Shown here: positions 7,504 through 15,678 of the stretch, one piece after another | Layout of the letters: every line of letters begins with the position of its first letter | Numbering within the stretch: position 1 is the first letter of the stretch | Source: JBFHRE01 sp041591895 | GTDB taxonomy: Bacteria > Actinomycetota > Acidimicrobiia > Spongiisociales > ZC4RG35 | NCBI GenBank assembly: GCA_041591895.1 | Contig: JBFHRE010000023.1 | Span: 1 to 23,515 of the forward strand | DNA length: 23,515 nt | Direction: 5' to 3' | Position numbers and translations under genes: made by a program | The notes under the pieces: model-generated | The model's input: the letters and a program-made list of their open reading frames with translations, nothing else | Database searches by the model: none | What the model was told of the DNA's origin: nothing

Positions 7504-8307
7504 TCATGCTTCTCGGGGGTGGCGGGAGAGAAAGCCGAGGATGGCGGCCTGGATCTCCCGGGGGGCGTCGAGCAACCCGAAGTGCCCCGCCGGGACCTCG
7601 ACCACATCGGCGCCCGGGATGGCCTCGGCCAGGCGGCGACCGGCGGCAGGCGGCGTCATGCGGTCCGACCGGCCGACGATCACGAGCGTCGGGGCCGACA
7701 CCGCCGGCGCGGCGTCGAGAGGACGATAAGCCCGGCAGGCTCCCAGGTCGACGCCGAGCGCACGCCCCAGGTTCTCTTCGAGGATCCGAGCAGCGGTCCC
7801 CCGATGCCAGGCCCCGGGGTCGGCCCGGGACCCGAACTTCGCCTCTCCGGTGTGCGACCAGCCCACCATCAGGTCCACCGCCAGTTGGTCACCCGCCTGG
7901 GCTGCTTCGAGCAACGTCGGGTGCACGGCCATGTCGTCGGAGGCGCCGATCAGGATCAGTCCCCGAACCCGGTCGGGGGCCGACGCCGCAGCCTGGAGCG
8001 CGACGAACGCACCGCTCGAGTGACCTATCAGTACTGCGGGATCGAGGTCGAGCGCGGCGAGGATCTCGACCAGGCGCTCGGCAGACTCCTCGATGCTCGT
8101 AGCCGGATCTCCGCCGCTCCGACCATGCCCGGGACGGTCGATCGCATACACCGCGTACCCGGCGTGGGCCAGTGCCCGGGTCTGGTACCTGAACACCGAG
8201 TGGTTCATACCGGCGCCGTGAACCAATACGACCGGGACGGAATCGGGCCGAGGCTCTATCCCGCCGGTGTGGACGAAGATCGGACCCCCCTCGATGCCGA
8301 TGTTCAT
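7504..8307 (-). CDS. Alpha/beta hydrolase
   Basis: This is a 267-residue hydrolase-fold protein. Features are VVLVHGAGMNHSVF (26-39, oxyanion hole), the nucleophile S97 in GHSSG, the acid D215 in GRSDRMTPP, and H242 in AGHFG. The catalytic triad is complete. Substrate is unknown; the fold serves esterases, lactonases and others. The ATG at 8307 overlaps the metY stop (ATGA), so the gene is translated with metY. It is followed by the SAM riboswitch and metX. It is not itself a homoserine acyltransferase, lacking that family's long lid region and GGSxGG motif. A role in methionine or acyl-ester metabolism is inference from position. Confidence 0.82.
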   Translation of the reverse strand: MNIGIEGGPIFVHTGGIEPRPDSVPVVLVHGAGMNHSVFRYQTRALAHAGYAVYAIDRPGHGRSGGDPATSIEESAERLVEILAALDLDPAVLIGHSSGAFVALQAAASAPDRVRGLILIGASDDMAVHPTLLEAAQAGDQLAVDLMVGWSHTGEAKFGSRADPGAWHRGTAARILEENLGRALGVDLGACRAYRPLDAAPAVSAPTLVIVGRSDRMTPPAAGRRLAEAIPGADVVEVPAGHFGLLDAPREIQAAILGFLSRHPREA

Positions 8308-9590
8308 CGATGGGCCCGTTGAATCGCTCGCGAGAGGTCGGCGATCAGGTCGTCGGGATCCTCGAGGCCGATCGACAACCGGATCAGGCCCTGCCCGACG
8401 CCGGCGGCTTCGAGTTCGGCATCGGTCATCTGTTGGTGCGTCGTGGAGGCCGGGTGGATGATCAGCGACCGAACGTCTCCGACATTGGCGAGGTGGGAGA
8501 ACACTTCCACGGACTCGATCACCTTCACCCCCGCCGGGCGACCTCCGGCGACACCGAACGAGAGGACCGCGCCGGCACCCTTGGGAAGCATGCGCTTGGC
8601 GAGGTCCCGATCCTCGGCGACCTCGGGGTACGCGACCCACTCCACGTGCTCGTTCGACTGCAGGAACTCGACCACTCGGCGGGTGTTGGCCACGTGGCGG
8701 TCCATTCGGGGCCCGAGGGTTTCGAGACCCTGGATCAGCGTGAATGCGGTATCGGCAGCCATGGCGGGCCCGAAGTCACGGAGCCCTTCGAATCGAGCCC
8801 GAGCGGCCATCGCAGCAGGCCCGAACTCGTCGACGAAGTCGATGTCGTGATAGGCGGCGTATGGCTCGGTGAGCGTCGGGAACTTGCCGGATTCCTCCCA
8901 GTCGAACCGGCCGGAGTCGACCAGTACGCCTCCGATCACCGTGCCGTGCCCGGAGATGAACTTGGTGGCGGAATGAAACACGAGGTCGGCACCCCATTCG
9001 AAGGGCCGGCAGAGGTACGGGGTGGCGAAGGTGTTGTCGATCAAGAGCGGGACACCGGAGGCATGAGCGATCTCGGAGACCGCTTCGGTGTCGAGGATCG
9101 TCATCGTCGGGTTTCCGATCGTCTCCCCGATCACGAGCCGGGTCTCGGGGCGAATCGCAGCTTCGATCCCGGCGAGATCGGACGGCGAAACGAAGGTCGA
9201 GGCGATGCCGAACCGAGCCAGCGTGTGGGCGAGCAGGTTGATGGTCCCTCCGTACACCGATTGCGAGCAGACGACGTGGCCTCCGGCCCCCATCAGAGTG
9301 GCGATGGCGAGGTGAAGGGCGGCCTGGCCGGAAGCAGTCGCGACAGCAGCCACTCCCCCCTCGAGAGCCGCCATTCGCTCCTCGAACACGGCCACCGTCG
9401 GGTTGGAGATCCGGCTGTAGATGTGGCCCGGCACCTCGAGGTTGAACAGGGAGGCGGCATGGGCGGCGTCGTCGAACACGAACGACGTCGACTTGTAGAT
9501 CGGGGTGACCCGGGCGCCGGTGAGCGGGTCCGGACGCGACGCGGCGTGGATCGACAGGGTCTCGAAGCCCGACTCGTCCGGTTTGACCAT
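8304..9590 (-). CDS. metY: O-acetylhomoserine sulfhydrylase (aminocarboxypropyltransferase)
   Basis: This 428-residue PLP-dependent enzyme of the Cys/Met metabolism family makes homocysteine from O-acetylhomoserine and sulfide. Visible motifs are FETLSIHAASRPD near the N-terminus, TPIYKSTSFVF (29-39), YSRISNPT (58-65), LIDNTFATPYLCRP (183-196), and the Schiff-base lysine K210 in SATKFISGHG. The C-terminal SVEVFSHLANVGD and IIHPASTTHQQ blocks are typical of MetY rather than cystathionine synthase. Length is usual. The start ATG 9590 matches the family N-terminus; the frame continues upstream into unrelated sequence. No good Shine-Dalgarno is seen. It heads the metY-hydrolase-metX cluster. No SAM riboswitch is visible ahead of it. 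Confidence 0.92.
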   Translation of the reverse strand: MVKPDESGFETLSIHAASRPDPLTGARVTPIYKSTSFVFDDAAHAASLFNLEVPGHIYSRISNPTVAVFEERMAALEGGVAAVATASGQAALHLAIATLMGAGGHVVCSQSVYGGTINLLAHTLARFGIASTFVSPSDLAGIEAAIRPETRLVIGETIGNPTMTILDTEAVSEIAHASGVPLLIDNTFATPYLCRPFEWGADLVFHSATKFISGHGTVIGGVLVDSGRFDWEESGKFPTLTEPYAAYHDIDFVDEFGPAAMAARARFEGLRDFGPAMAADTAFTLIQGLETLGPRMDRHVANTRRVVEFLQSNEHVEWVAYPEVAEDRDLAKRMLPKGAGAVLSFGVAGGRPAGVKVIESVEVFSHLANVGDVRSLIIHPASTTHQQMTDAELEAAGVGQGLIRLSIGLEDPDDLIADLSRAIQRAHR

Positions 9591-9626
9591 GCGGCCACTG
9601 TAGGAGGCCTGCCCCTCGCCTCGTTC

Positions 9627-9675
9627 CCGGATCGGCGGAATACCGGTACACTCGATGGTTCCCGATCCGGATCGG
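9627..9675. promoter_or_regulatory. Palindrome and repeated 9-mer in the metY/small-membrane-protein divergent region
   Basis: CCGATCCGGATCGG (9662-9675) is a perfect 14-base palindrome. Its right half, CCGGATCGG, recurs in direct orientation at 9627-9635, exactly 40 bases from the copy at 9667-9675. Both lie between divergent starts at 9590 and 9687. This arrangement fits an operator bound by a dimeric regulator, but no regulator gene is adjacent and the role is inferred. Confidence 0.4.
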
Positions 9676-9686
9676 ATTCCGAACTC

Positions 9687-9866
9687 ATGAAAACGCTTGC
9701 TTATCTCGACGCCGGTACCGGCAGCATGCTCGTCCAGGCCATCCTGGGGGGTGCCGCCGGGCTGATCGTCTTCCTCAAGGCCACCGGCCGCCGCCTGTTT
9801 CGCCGCCAGCCGGCGACGGGTGATTCCGGGACTCTGCAAAAAGAACCCTCGAGCACCGAAGTCTGA
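9687..9866 (+). CDS. Small membrane protein of the 'YLDxGTGS' type
   Basis: This is a 59-residue protein. Residues 5-14 read AYLDAGTGSM, followed by one hydrophobic helix (about 14-31) and a basic patch (KATGRRLFRR). Small proteins with a YLDPGTGS-like start and a single helix recur in bacterial envelope-polysaccharide and sulfatase-like gene clusters; their role is not known to me. Here too the partners are a methyltransferase (start 9872, five bases after this stop) and an alkaline-phosphatase-superfamily membrane protein. The ATG at 9687 is chosen because it begins the conserved motif; upstream codons in this frame are antisense to metY. No clear Shine-Dalgarno is present. Confidence 0.78.
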   Translation: MKTLAYLDAGTGSMLVQAILGGAAGLIVFLKATGRRLFRRQPATGDSGTLQKEPSSTEV

Positions 9867-9871
9867 TCTCG

Positions 9872-11224
9872 GTGGCGTCCGAGCCTTTCGACCGCGGGTC
9901 CTTCCGCGACCCTTCGAGTCGCGTCGTCGTCGATGGCGAGCGGGTTCTGCGAACCTTGTCCGGACGGGGCATGGCCGACTGGAGGGCGCTGCGGGAGTCC
10001 GCCCTCTTCCCGCGCCGCACCGCAGACGGGACCTTGATCGACGCGACCCAGCAGTCCGAGGACACCCTGACCCACCCGCTGGTTCCGTTTTGGTCGTATC
10101 CGTACGAATGGCCGTTCTCGATGTTGAAGCAGGCTGCGCTCCTGCAACTCGACCTGCTGGAAGATGCCATCGCCGAAGACCTCACCCTCAAAGATGCCAC
10201 CCCGTACAACGTCCAGTTCATCGGCACCAGACCTCTGTTCATCGACATCGGGTCATTCCGTCCCCTGGAAACCGGAGAACCGTGGCTGGGGTACCGCCAG
10301 TTCTGTCAACTGTTCCTCTACCCCTTGTTGGTCACCGGCCATGCCGGGATCCCTTTTCAACCATTGCTTCGCGGTTCACTGGACGGGATCAGTCCCGGCG
10401 ACGCCCGGGAAATGCTTTCAGGCAAGCGCAGGAAGCCGGGGGTTCTGACCGACGTGATGCTCCAGGCACGCGCCGACCGTTCGGTGACCACCCGGGACGT
10501 TCGGACCGAGCTCTCTCAGGCGGGATTCAAGAAGGAGATCATCGTCGCCAACGTCAGGCGTCTGAGGAAGGTGATCGAGAAGACGGTGTGGGAGCCGGAC
10601 GGATCGATCTGGTCCGGATATTCGGGATGCGATCACGTCTCCACCCAACGGGGTCCCAAGACCGAGTTCGTGACCAGGGCCGTCGGCGCCCGCAGGCGCG
10701 CGCTTCTCTGGGACCTGGGGGCGAACGACGGCCACTATTCGATCGCCGCCGCGCCGTATGCAGACCAGGTGGTGGCGATGGACGGAGACCAGTTGGTGAT
10801 CGATCATCTGTTCCGTCACCTGGCATCCGGCGGCCCGTCCAACGTCCTCCCTTTGGTGGTCGACCTGTCCAATCCCTCCCCGGGGTTGGGGTGGCGGGGG
10901 TGGGAGCGGAAACGCCTGGAAGATCGGGGCCGCCCGGACCTGACTCTCCTGCTCGCAGTCGTCCATCATCTCGTGATCGGCGCCAATCTCCCGCTCGCCG
11001 AGGTCGTGGAGTGGCTGGCGTCGATGGGGGGCGAGGTGGTCTTCGAGTGGGTTCCGCCGTCGGATCCGATGGCGCAGAAGCTCGCCACGAACAAGAAGCC
11101 TTGGGAGATCCACGCCGACTACACCGAGACGGCCTGCCGGGCGCTGATCGGTGAGCGATTCCAGGTGCTCGGGGAAGAGCAACTCGAGGGGCGGATCCTG
11201 TTCCATCTCGCCCCCAGGGCTTGA
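9872..11224 (+). CDS. Class I SAM-dependent methyltransferase with kinase-like N-terminal half (NoeA-like?)
   Basis: This is a 450-residue two-part protein. The C-terminal half has a Rossmann methyltransferase: LLWDLGANDGHYS (278-290, motif I), VVAMDGD (300-306, acidic end of strand 2) and LLLAVVHHL (359-367). The N-terminal half contains TLKDATPYNVQF (105-116) followed by FIDIGSF (123-129). That spacing and pattern resemble the catalytic loop (D...N) and metal-binding (DxG) segments of protein-kinase-like folds. Similar N-termini occur in proteins annotated as methyltransferases, including, from memory, rhizobial NoeA. Substrate is unknown; the neighbours suggest a cell-surface glycan or lipid. 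The start GTG 9872 lies five bases after the previous stop, with only a weak ribosome site. Confidence 0.75.
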   Translation: MASEPFDRGSFRDPSSRVVVDGERVLRTLSGRGMADWRALRESALFPRRTADGTLIDATQQSEDTLTHPLVPFWSYPYEWPFSMLKQAALLQLDLLEDAIAEDLTLKDATPYNVQFIGTRPLFIDIGSFRPLETGEPWLGYRQFCQLFLYPLLVTGHAGIPFQPLLRGSLDGISPGDAREMLSGKRRKPGVLTDVMLQARADRSVTTRDVRTELSQAGFKKEIIVANVRRLRKVIEKTVWEPDGSIWSGYSGCDHVSTQRGPKTEFVTRAVGARRRALLWDLGANDGHYSIAAAPYADQVVAMDGDQLVIDHLFRHLASGGPSNVLPLVVDLSNPSPGLGWRGWERKRLEDRGRPDLTLLLAVVHHLVIGANLPLAEVVEWLASMGGEVVFEWVPPSDPMAQKLATNKKPWEIHADYTETACRALIGERFQVLGEEQLEGRILFHLAPRA

Positions 11225-11270
11225 CCGGAGCATCGGGGTCGCCACAAGTAGGGCCGCATGAAGGGGCGCA

Positions 11271-13349
11271 ATGAAATCCGTCGTCGAATCGTCGAGACAA
11301 GGGGCAGGCGTGGCCGGCCTTGAAGTGACGCGGCTCGACCGGTTCGCGGCGCCGGTGGCCCTGGCAGCTCTCGCGCTCGCCTGGCCGCTCCTCGACCTGT
11401 TGGGCAACAACGCCGAGTTCTTCCTGTTCCGGAGGTCACCCCGACTCGATGTGGCGGTGTTCGCGGTTGCGATCGGACTCGGGATCCCACTCCTGTTCGG
11501 ACTCGTCGGCCTGATCCCCGTTCGGACGGTGTGGATCGCGCTGGTGGCCCTCCTGGGAGCGGTCCTGGCCCGGCTCGTGTTGAGATCCGTCCCGATCTCC
11601 GACGTCGCCCGGACCGGCTTGGCAGTCGTGGGCGGCGCATTCCTCGCCTGGGCAATCGTGGCGGCTCCGGCGGTCAGGTCGATGGCTCGCTACCTGGCAC
11701 TGGCACCGATCGTCGCCACCCTTCTCTTCTTCTTCGCCACCCCGACCGGCGCCGTGGTCCGCCACGGCGGCACCGTGATCGGCACTTCGGTCAGCCCTGC
11801 AAATCCGGTCCCGATCGTGTGGATCGGCTTCGACGAGTTTCCGGTGGCATCGCTGATGCTGGGTGACGGTTCGCTCAATGGGAACCTCTATCCGAACTTC
11901 GCCCGGTTGGCGGCAGACGGGACGTGGTTCAGGAATGCGGTCGGGGTGGAGCAGCAGAGCGAGCAGGCCTTCCCCGCCATCCTCACCGGGAACCGGCCGG
12001 CCGGTGATCAACCGCCATTCGCGGGCGAGTACCCGAACAGCGCTTTCTCCCTGCTCGGCGACGCCTACGACGTGACTGCCATCGAGGCCATCACCCGGCT
12101 CTGTCCCGACAACGTTTGCGGCGCCCGGCCTCCTGCCGCCCGTGCCGGCGAGCGGGCGGAGCAACTCGTCCGAGACACCCTGGTGGTATCGGGCCACCTG
12201 GTCCTCCCAGAGAGCGCCGCAGCCGGCCTGCCTGCAATCGACGGGCGCTGGGGCGACTTCGGCGGTGCCGCCGCCGACGAGGAGTTCGACGTCATCGCAG
12301 AATTTCGGGAGCAGATGGAGAACGACCGCCGGCGAGGAGTGGCCGAGTTCGTCGAGGCCATCGAACGTGTCGACCCCGATCAGAGCAACTTCTTCGGGTT
12401 CCTCCACATCCTCATCCCCCACCATCCGTGGCAATACCTGCCGTCTGGCCAGGCATATCTGCTGACGGCAGAGAAGTCGCCCGGAACCACACGCACCGGA
12501 TGGGGCGACGACCAGTGGCTTCTCGACCAGGCGATTCAGCGTCACCTGCTCCAGGCCGGCTATGCCGATCATGCCCTGGGAGAGATATTCGCCGCACTCG
12601 ACCGCGCCGGCCTCTACGAGGACGCCATCATCGTGGTGCTGGCCGACCACGGGATCGCGATCAAGCGGAACGTGTTCCATCAGCGCTATATAACCGAGGA
12701 GACCATCGGCGAGGTAGCGGCGGTGCCGCTGTTCATCAAGGGCCCCGGGATGCCGGAAGGGGAAGTCGACGACCGCCGCGCAGAGACGATCGATGTCCTC
12801 CCGACCATCGCCGGAATGCTGGATGTGGAGGTTCCGTGGGCGACGGATGGGCTCGACCTGCGAGGTGAGATCGACCGCACCGAGAGCACCATGCATGGGC
12901 CTCAGGGTTCGGTCACGTTCGGAGTGTCGGGCGAGGAGAAGTTCGCCATGGCCGCCGACATCGCCCGGGCGTTCCCGACCGGCGACCCGTACGAGTTGCG
13001 ACCCGACGGAACCCCGGACTTGCGCGGCCGGCCGGTCGAGCCGTCAGGGCTCCCGATGGCGGAGCTGACGTGGGAACTCGATCGCTCCACCTGGTATCGC
13101 GGGGTGGACACCTCCGCCGACACGATCCCCACCCGGATCTCTGGAACGATCGACGGGACATCAGAAGACGTCGTCGTGGCGGTGGTGGTCAATGGCGTCG
13201 CCCAGGCGGTGGTTCGCAGTTACGAGGACGACAAAGGTGTCACCCGCTTCCAGGCGATGGTGCCCCCCGGGAGCCTCGTCGATGGAGACAACCGGATCGA
13301 CCTGGTCCTCGTGTCCGGCGTCGACCTGCTGGCGATCCCGACCGGCTGA
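11271..13349 (+). CDS. Membrane alkaline-phosphatase-superfamily protein (sulfatase / phosphoglycerol- or phosphoethanolamine-transferase-like)
   Basis: This is a 692-residue protein. Four or five hydrophobic helices occupy about 25-156. A large extracytoplasmic catalytic domain follows: VWIGFDEFP (183-191, first metal ligand), QQSEQAFPAILTG (228-240), FLHILIPHHPW (377-387), VLADHGIAIKRNVFHQ (456-471) and DVLPTIAGML (508-517). S230 falls where type I sulfatases carry the formylglycine cysteine, and no CxPSR motif exists. It is therefore less likely to be a classical sulfatase than a phosphate-group transferase or hydrolase. The C-terminal 90 residues look like a beta-rich extension. AAGGGG five bases before ATG 11271 supports the start. 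It shares strand and orientation with the methyltransferase, 46 bases away. Confidence 0.82.
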   Translation: MKSVVESSRQGAGVAGLEVTRLDRFAAPVALAALALAWPLLDLLGNNAEFFLFRRSPRLDVAVFAVAIGLGIPLLFGLVGLIPVRTVWIALVALLGAVLARLVLRSVPISDVARTGLAVVGGAFLAWAIVAAPAVRSMARYLALAPIVATLLFFFATPTGAVVRHGGTVIGTSVSPANPVPIVWIGFDEFPVASLMLGDGSLNGNLYPNFARLAADGTWFRNAVGVEQQSEQAFPAILTGNRPAGDQPPFAGEYPNSAFSLLGDAYDVTAIEAITRLCPDNVCGARPPAARAGERAEQLVRDTLVVSGHLVLPESAAAGLPAIDGRWGDFGGAAADEEFDVIAEFREQMENDRRRGVAEFVEAIERVDPDQSNFFGFLHILIPHHPWQYLPSGQAYLLTAEKSPGTTRTGWGDDQWLLDQAIQRHLLQAGYADHALGEIFAALDRAGLYEDAIIVVLADHGIAIKRNVFHQRYITEETIGEVAAVPLFIKGPGMPEGEVDDRRAETIDVLPTIAGMLDVEVPWATDGLDLRGEIDRTESTMHGPQGSVTFGVSGEEKFAMAADIARAFPTGDPYELRPDGTPDLRGRPVEPSGLPMAELTWELDRSTWYRGVDTSADTIPTRISGTIDGTSEDVVVAVVVNGVAQAVVRSYEDDKGVTRFQAMVPPGSLVDGDNRIDLVLVSGVDLLAIPTG

Positions 13350-13364
13350 CACGCTCGGCCGGGC

Positions 13365-15587
13365 TCAGCTCGAGACGGCCTTCACCCGCACCGGGATCCC
13401 GTTGAGGGTCGCATTCCCCGACAGTGGATCGAGCGAGGCCGCCGGGGTCAATCGGTTGACATTGACACCCGGCCGCACCGCCGCCACCGAGAGACGGCTC
13501 CCATCGACGTCGTGACCCCAGCCGTAGGGGATGCACACCACGCCCGGAGCGATCGAATCCGTCACCGACACCGGAAGCTCGACGGTCCCCACATCCGAGG
13601 ACACCTCTGCCATGTCACCGTCCGTCAGCCCGACCCGGGCGGCATCGGCCGGATGCATCTCGAGCGTGCAGCGATGCCTGCCCTTGACCAGGACCTCGAC
13701 GTTGTGGAGCCAGCTGTTGGCCGATCGGATGTCCCGACGGCCGACAAGGGCCAGTTCGGGCGGCTCCGACTGAAGATGGTCGAGCAAGCGGTCGATATCG
13801 GCCAGGATCGGCTCGGCGGCCAATTCGACGGTGCCCGTCGGCGTGGCGAGGACGTCCGGCAGGCGCGGCACGAGCGGACCGAGATCGATCCCGTTCGGAT
13901 GCGCGGAGATCTTTGCCAGCGACCAGCCATCGGCATCCGCTCCGAACCCGTCGCCGCCCGCACCGATGCGGATGGCGAAGTCGAGTGCCCGGAGTGAAGG
14001 CTCTTCCCACTCGTTCAGGGCCTCCAGGATCTCTTCCGGGTCGCGTCCTTCGATCGGTGACCCAGGCGCCGTGCAGGCCGCGGCCACCTGCTGGGTGAGG
14101 CCGGCCTGGGCGAGTCCTTCGGCCGGAACCGACGTTCCCATCCCCAGCGCGATCCCCGTCAGCCGGACGAGGATCTCGAACTCGGAGGGCCCATCGGCCG
14201 GGAACACGGACGGCGAGTAGCGGGTGTGGTTTCGCACGACGAACGAGGCAAACGCGAGGTCGTAGTGGCTCCGAGCCAGCGCCGATGGCGGCGGGAGCAC
14301 CACATCCGCATGACGGGTCGTCTCGTTGAGATATGGATCCACCGACACCATGAACTCGAGGGTGTCGAGCGCCTCGCCCAACCGATCCCCCTCCGGGGTG
14401 GTGAGAACCGGGTTGCCGGCCACGGTGACCATCATCCGGATCTGCCCCTGCCCGGGCGTCTCGATCTCCTCGGCCATGACGGCTGCCGGGAGCTCACCGA
14501 AAGTCTCGGCCGCCCCACGCACCCGCGACTGCCACCGACCGGGACGGTGAGCCCGACGACTCCGACTGCGGGGCTCATGGATCGGAGAGGGGAACATCAC
14601 CCCACCGGGACGGTCGAGGTTTCCGGTGAGAATGTTGAGGAGATCCGCCGACCACGCCGCCAGGGTGCCGAACGGCGTGGTGTGAGTGCCGATCCTTCCG
14701 TAGACGCAGGCACGCTCGGCAGCAGCCAGTTCATGGGCAAGGCGCCGGATCGTCAAGGCATCGATCCCGGTGGAGCCGGCAACCCGTTCCGGGGTGACGG
14801 CCACCAGGTGAGCACAGGCATCGTCCACGCCGCTCACGAGACCCTCCAGCCGGCCGAGAGAGACGAGTCCGTCTTCGACGATGACGTTCGCCATCGCCAG
14901 CAGCAGGGCGGCGTCGGTCGCCGGCCGGATCGGAATGTGCTCGTCCGCGTTTTCGGCCGTCTTGGTGCGGCGGGGGTCGACCACGACCACCTTGCCGCCG
15001 CGAGCCCGGATGTCCTCCAGCCGACCGGGCCAGTCGGGGGCCGAGGCGAGCGAACCGTTGGACTCATACGGGTTCGCCCCGAGGATCAGAATGAAGTCGG
15101 TACGGTCGAGGTCCGGTACCGGGTTGAGCAGGCCACCTCCGTAGAGATGGGAGTTGGAGACTTCTCTGGGCCGCTGGTCCACCGTCGAGGCCGAGAAGAC
15201 GTTTTTCGTGCCCAACCCCTTGATCAGGGGCTTGAGGGCGAGCACCGATTCGTAGTTGTGGGCGTTGGGGTTGCCCACGTAGATCCCGACCGCATCGTTC
15301 CCATGTGCGTCGCGCACCCGCCGCAGAGCGGCATCGATGGCGGCGTAGGCGTCGTCCCAGCTCACCGGAACGTGTGCGCCACCCAGTTTCATCACCGGTC
15401 CTGCCAGTCGATCGGGATCGGTGTGGAGCTTGCCGAGTGTGGTGCCCTTCGGGCAGATGTAGCCGCGAGAGAACGCGTCGTTCCGATCACCCCGGATCAC
15501 CTTCACCTCTTCGTCGACCAGGGTGATCTCGAGACCGCAGGTGGCCTCACACAGCGGACAGGTGCGGAATGCGATGCGCTCGGACAT
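13365..15587 (-). CDS. Molybdopterin-dependent oxidoreductase with N-terminal [4Fe-4S] site
   Basis: This 740-residue cytosolic enzyme of the DMSO-reductase superfamily has no twin-arginine signal. The cluster ligands are C10, C13, C17 and C45 (CPLCEATCG and ICPKG). Further signatures are SASTVDQRPREVSN (132-145), LGANPYESNG, VVVDPRRTKTAENAD, HADVVLPPPSALA, and a C-terminal cofactor-binding domain with EMHPADAARVGLTDGD. Assimilatory nitrate reductases, formate dehydrogenases and uncharacterised actinobacterial homologues share this layout. No electron-transfer partner or cofactor gene is adjacent, so the substrate is open. ATG 15587 is preceded by GGAGGG ending directly at it, unusually close for a ribosome site; an in-frame stop four codons upstream excludes extension. 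Confidence 0.85.
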   Translation of the reverse strand: MSERIAFRTCPLCEATCGLEITLVDEEVKVIRGDRNDAFSRGYICPKGTTLGKLHTDPDRLAGPVMKLGGAHVPVSWDDAYAAIDAALRRVRDAHGNDAVGIYVGNPNAHNYESVLALKPLIKGLGTKNVFSASTVDQRPREVSNSHLYGGGLLNPVPDLDRTDFILILGANPYESNGSLASAPDWPGRLEDIRARGGKVVVVDPRRTKTAENADEHIPIRPATDAALLLAMANVIVEDGLVSLGRLEGLVSGVDDACAHLVAVTPERVAGSTGIDALTIRRLAHELAAAERACVYGRIGTHTTPFGTLAAWSADLLNILTGNLDRPGGVMFPSPIHEPRSRSRRAHRPGRWQSRVRGAAETFGELPAAVMAEEIETPGQGQIRMMVTVAGNPVLTTPEGDRLGEALDTLEFMVSVDPYLNETTRHADVVLPPPSALARSHYDLAFASFVVRNHTRYSPSVFPADGPSEFEILVRLTGIALGMGTSVPAEGLAQAGLTQQVAAACTAPGSPIEGRDPEEILEALNEWEEPSLRALDFAIRIGAGGDGFGADADGWSLAKISAHPNGIDLGPLVPRLPDVLATPTGTVELAAEPILADIDRLLDHLQSEPPELALVGRRDIRSANSWLHNVEVLVKGRHRCTLEMHPADAARVGLTDGDMAEVSSDVGTVELPVSVTDSIAPGVVCIPYGWGHDVDGSRLSVAAVRPGVNVNRLTPAASLDPLSGNATLNGIPVRVKAVSS

Positions 15588-15667
15588 CCCTCCACACTAT
15601 GCAGCCGGACCCCGACGCGGAGCCTCCAACCGCTGCTGTATCGTGAGCCGCGGGCCCCCGAGACACC

Positions 15668-15671
15668 GGAG
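15668..15671 (+). promoter_or_regulatory. Shine-Dalgarno for the P5C dehydrogenase gene
   Basis: GGAG lies seven bases before ATG 15679, favouring this start over the in-frame ATG at 15685 and over the long upstream open frame, which runs antisense to the oxidoreductase gene. Confidence 0.6.
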
Positions 15672-15678
15672 CATCACC

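Noticed and set aside
8310..9686. N-terminal extension of the small membrane protein frame
   Set aside because: The frame is open far upstream, but that part is antisense to metY; the family-like motif starts at ATG 9687.
9591..9686. A second SAM riboswitch ahead of metY
   Set aside because: None of the S-box core blocks (GGCAACC, GGTGCCAA, paired P1) is present in the minus-strand leader.
15588..15678. Divergent promoter elements (minus-strand CATAGT near 15596-15601; plus-strand TATCGT near 15639-15644)
   Set aside because: Neither has a -35 hexamer at an acceptable spacing, so neither can be called with confidence.
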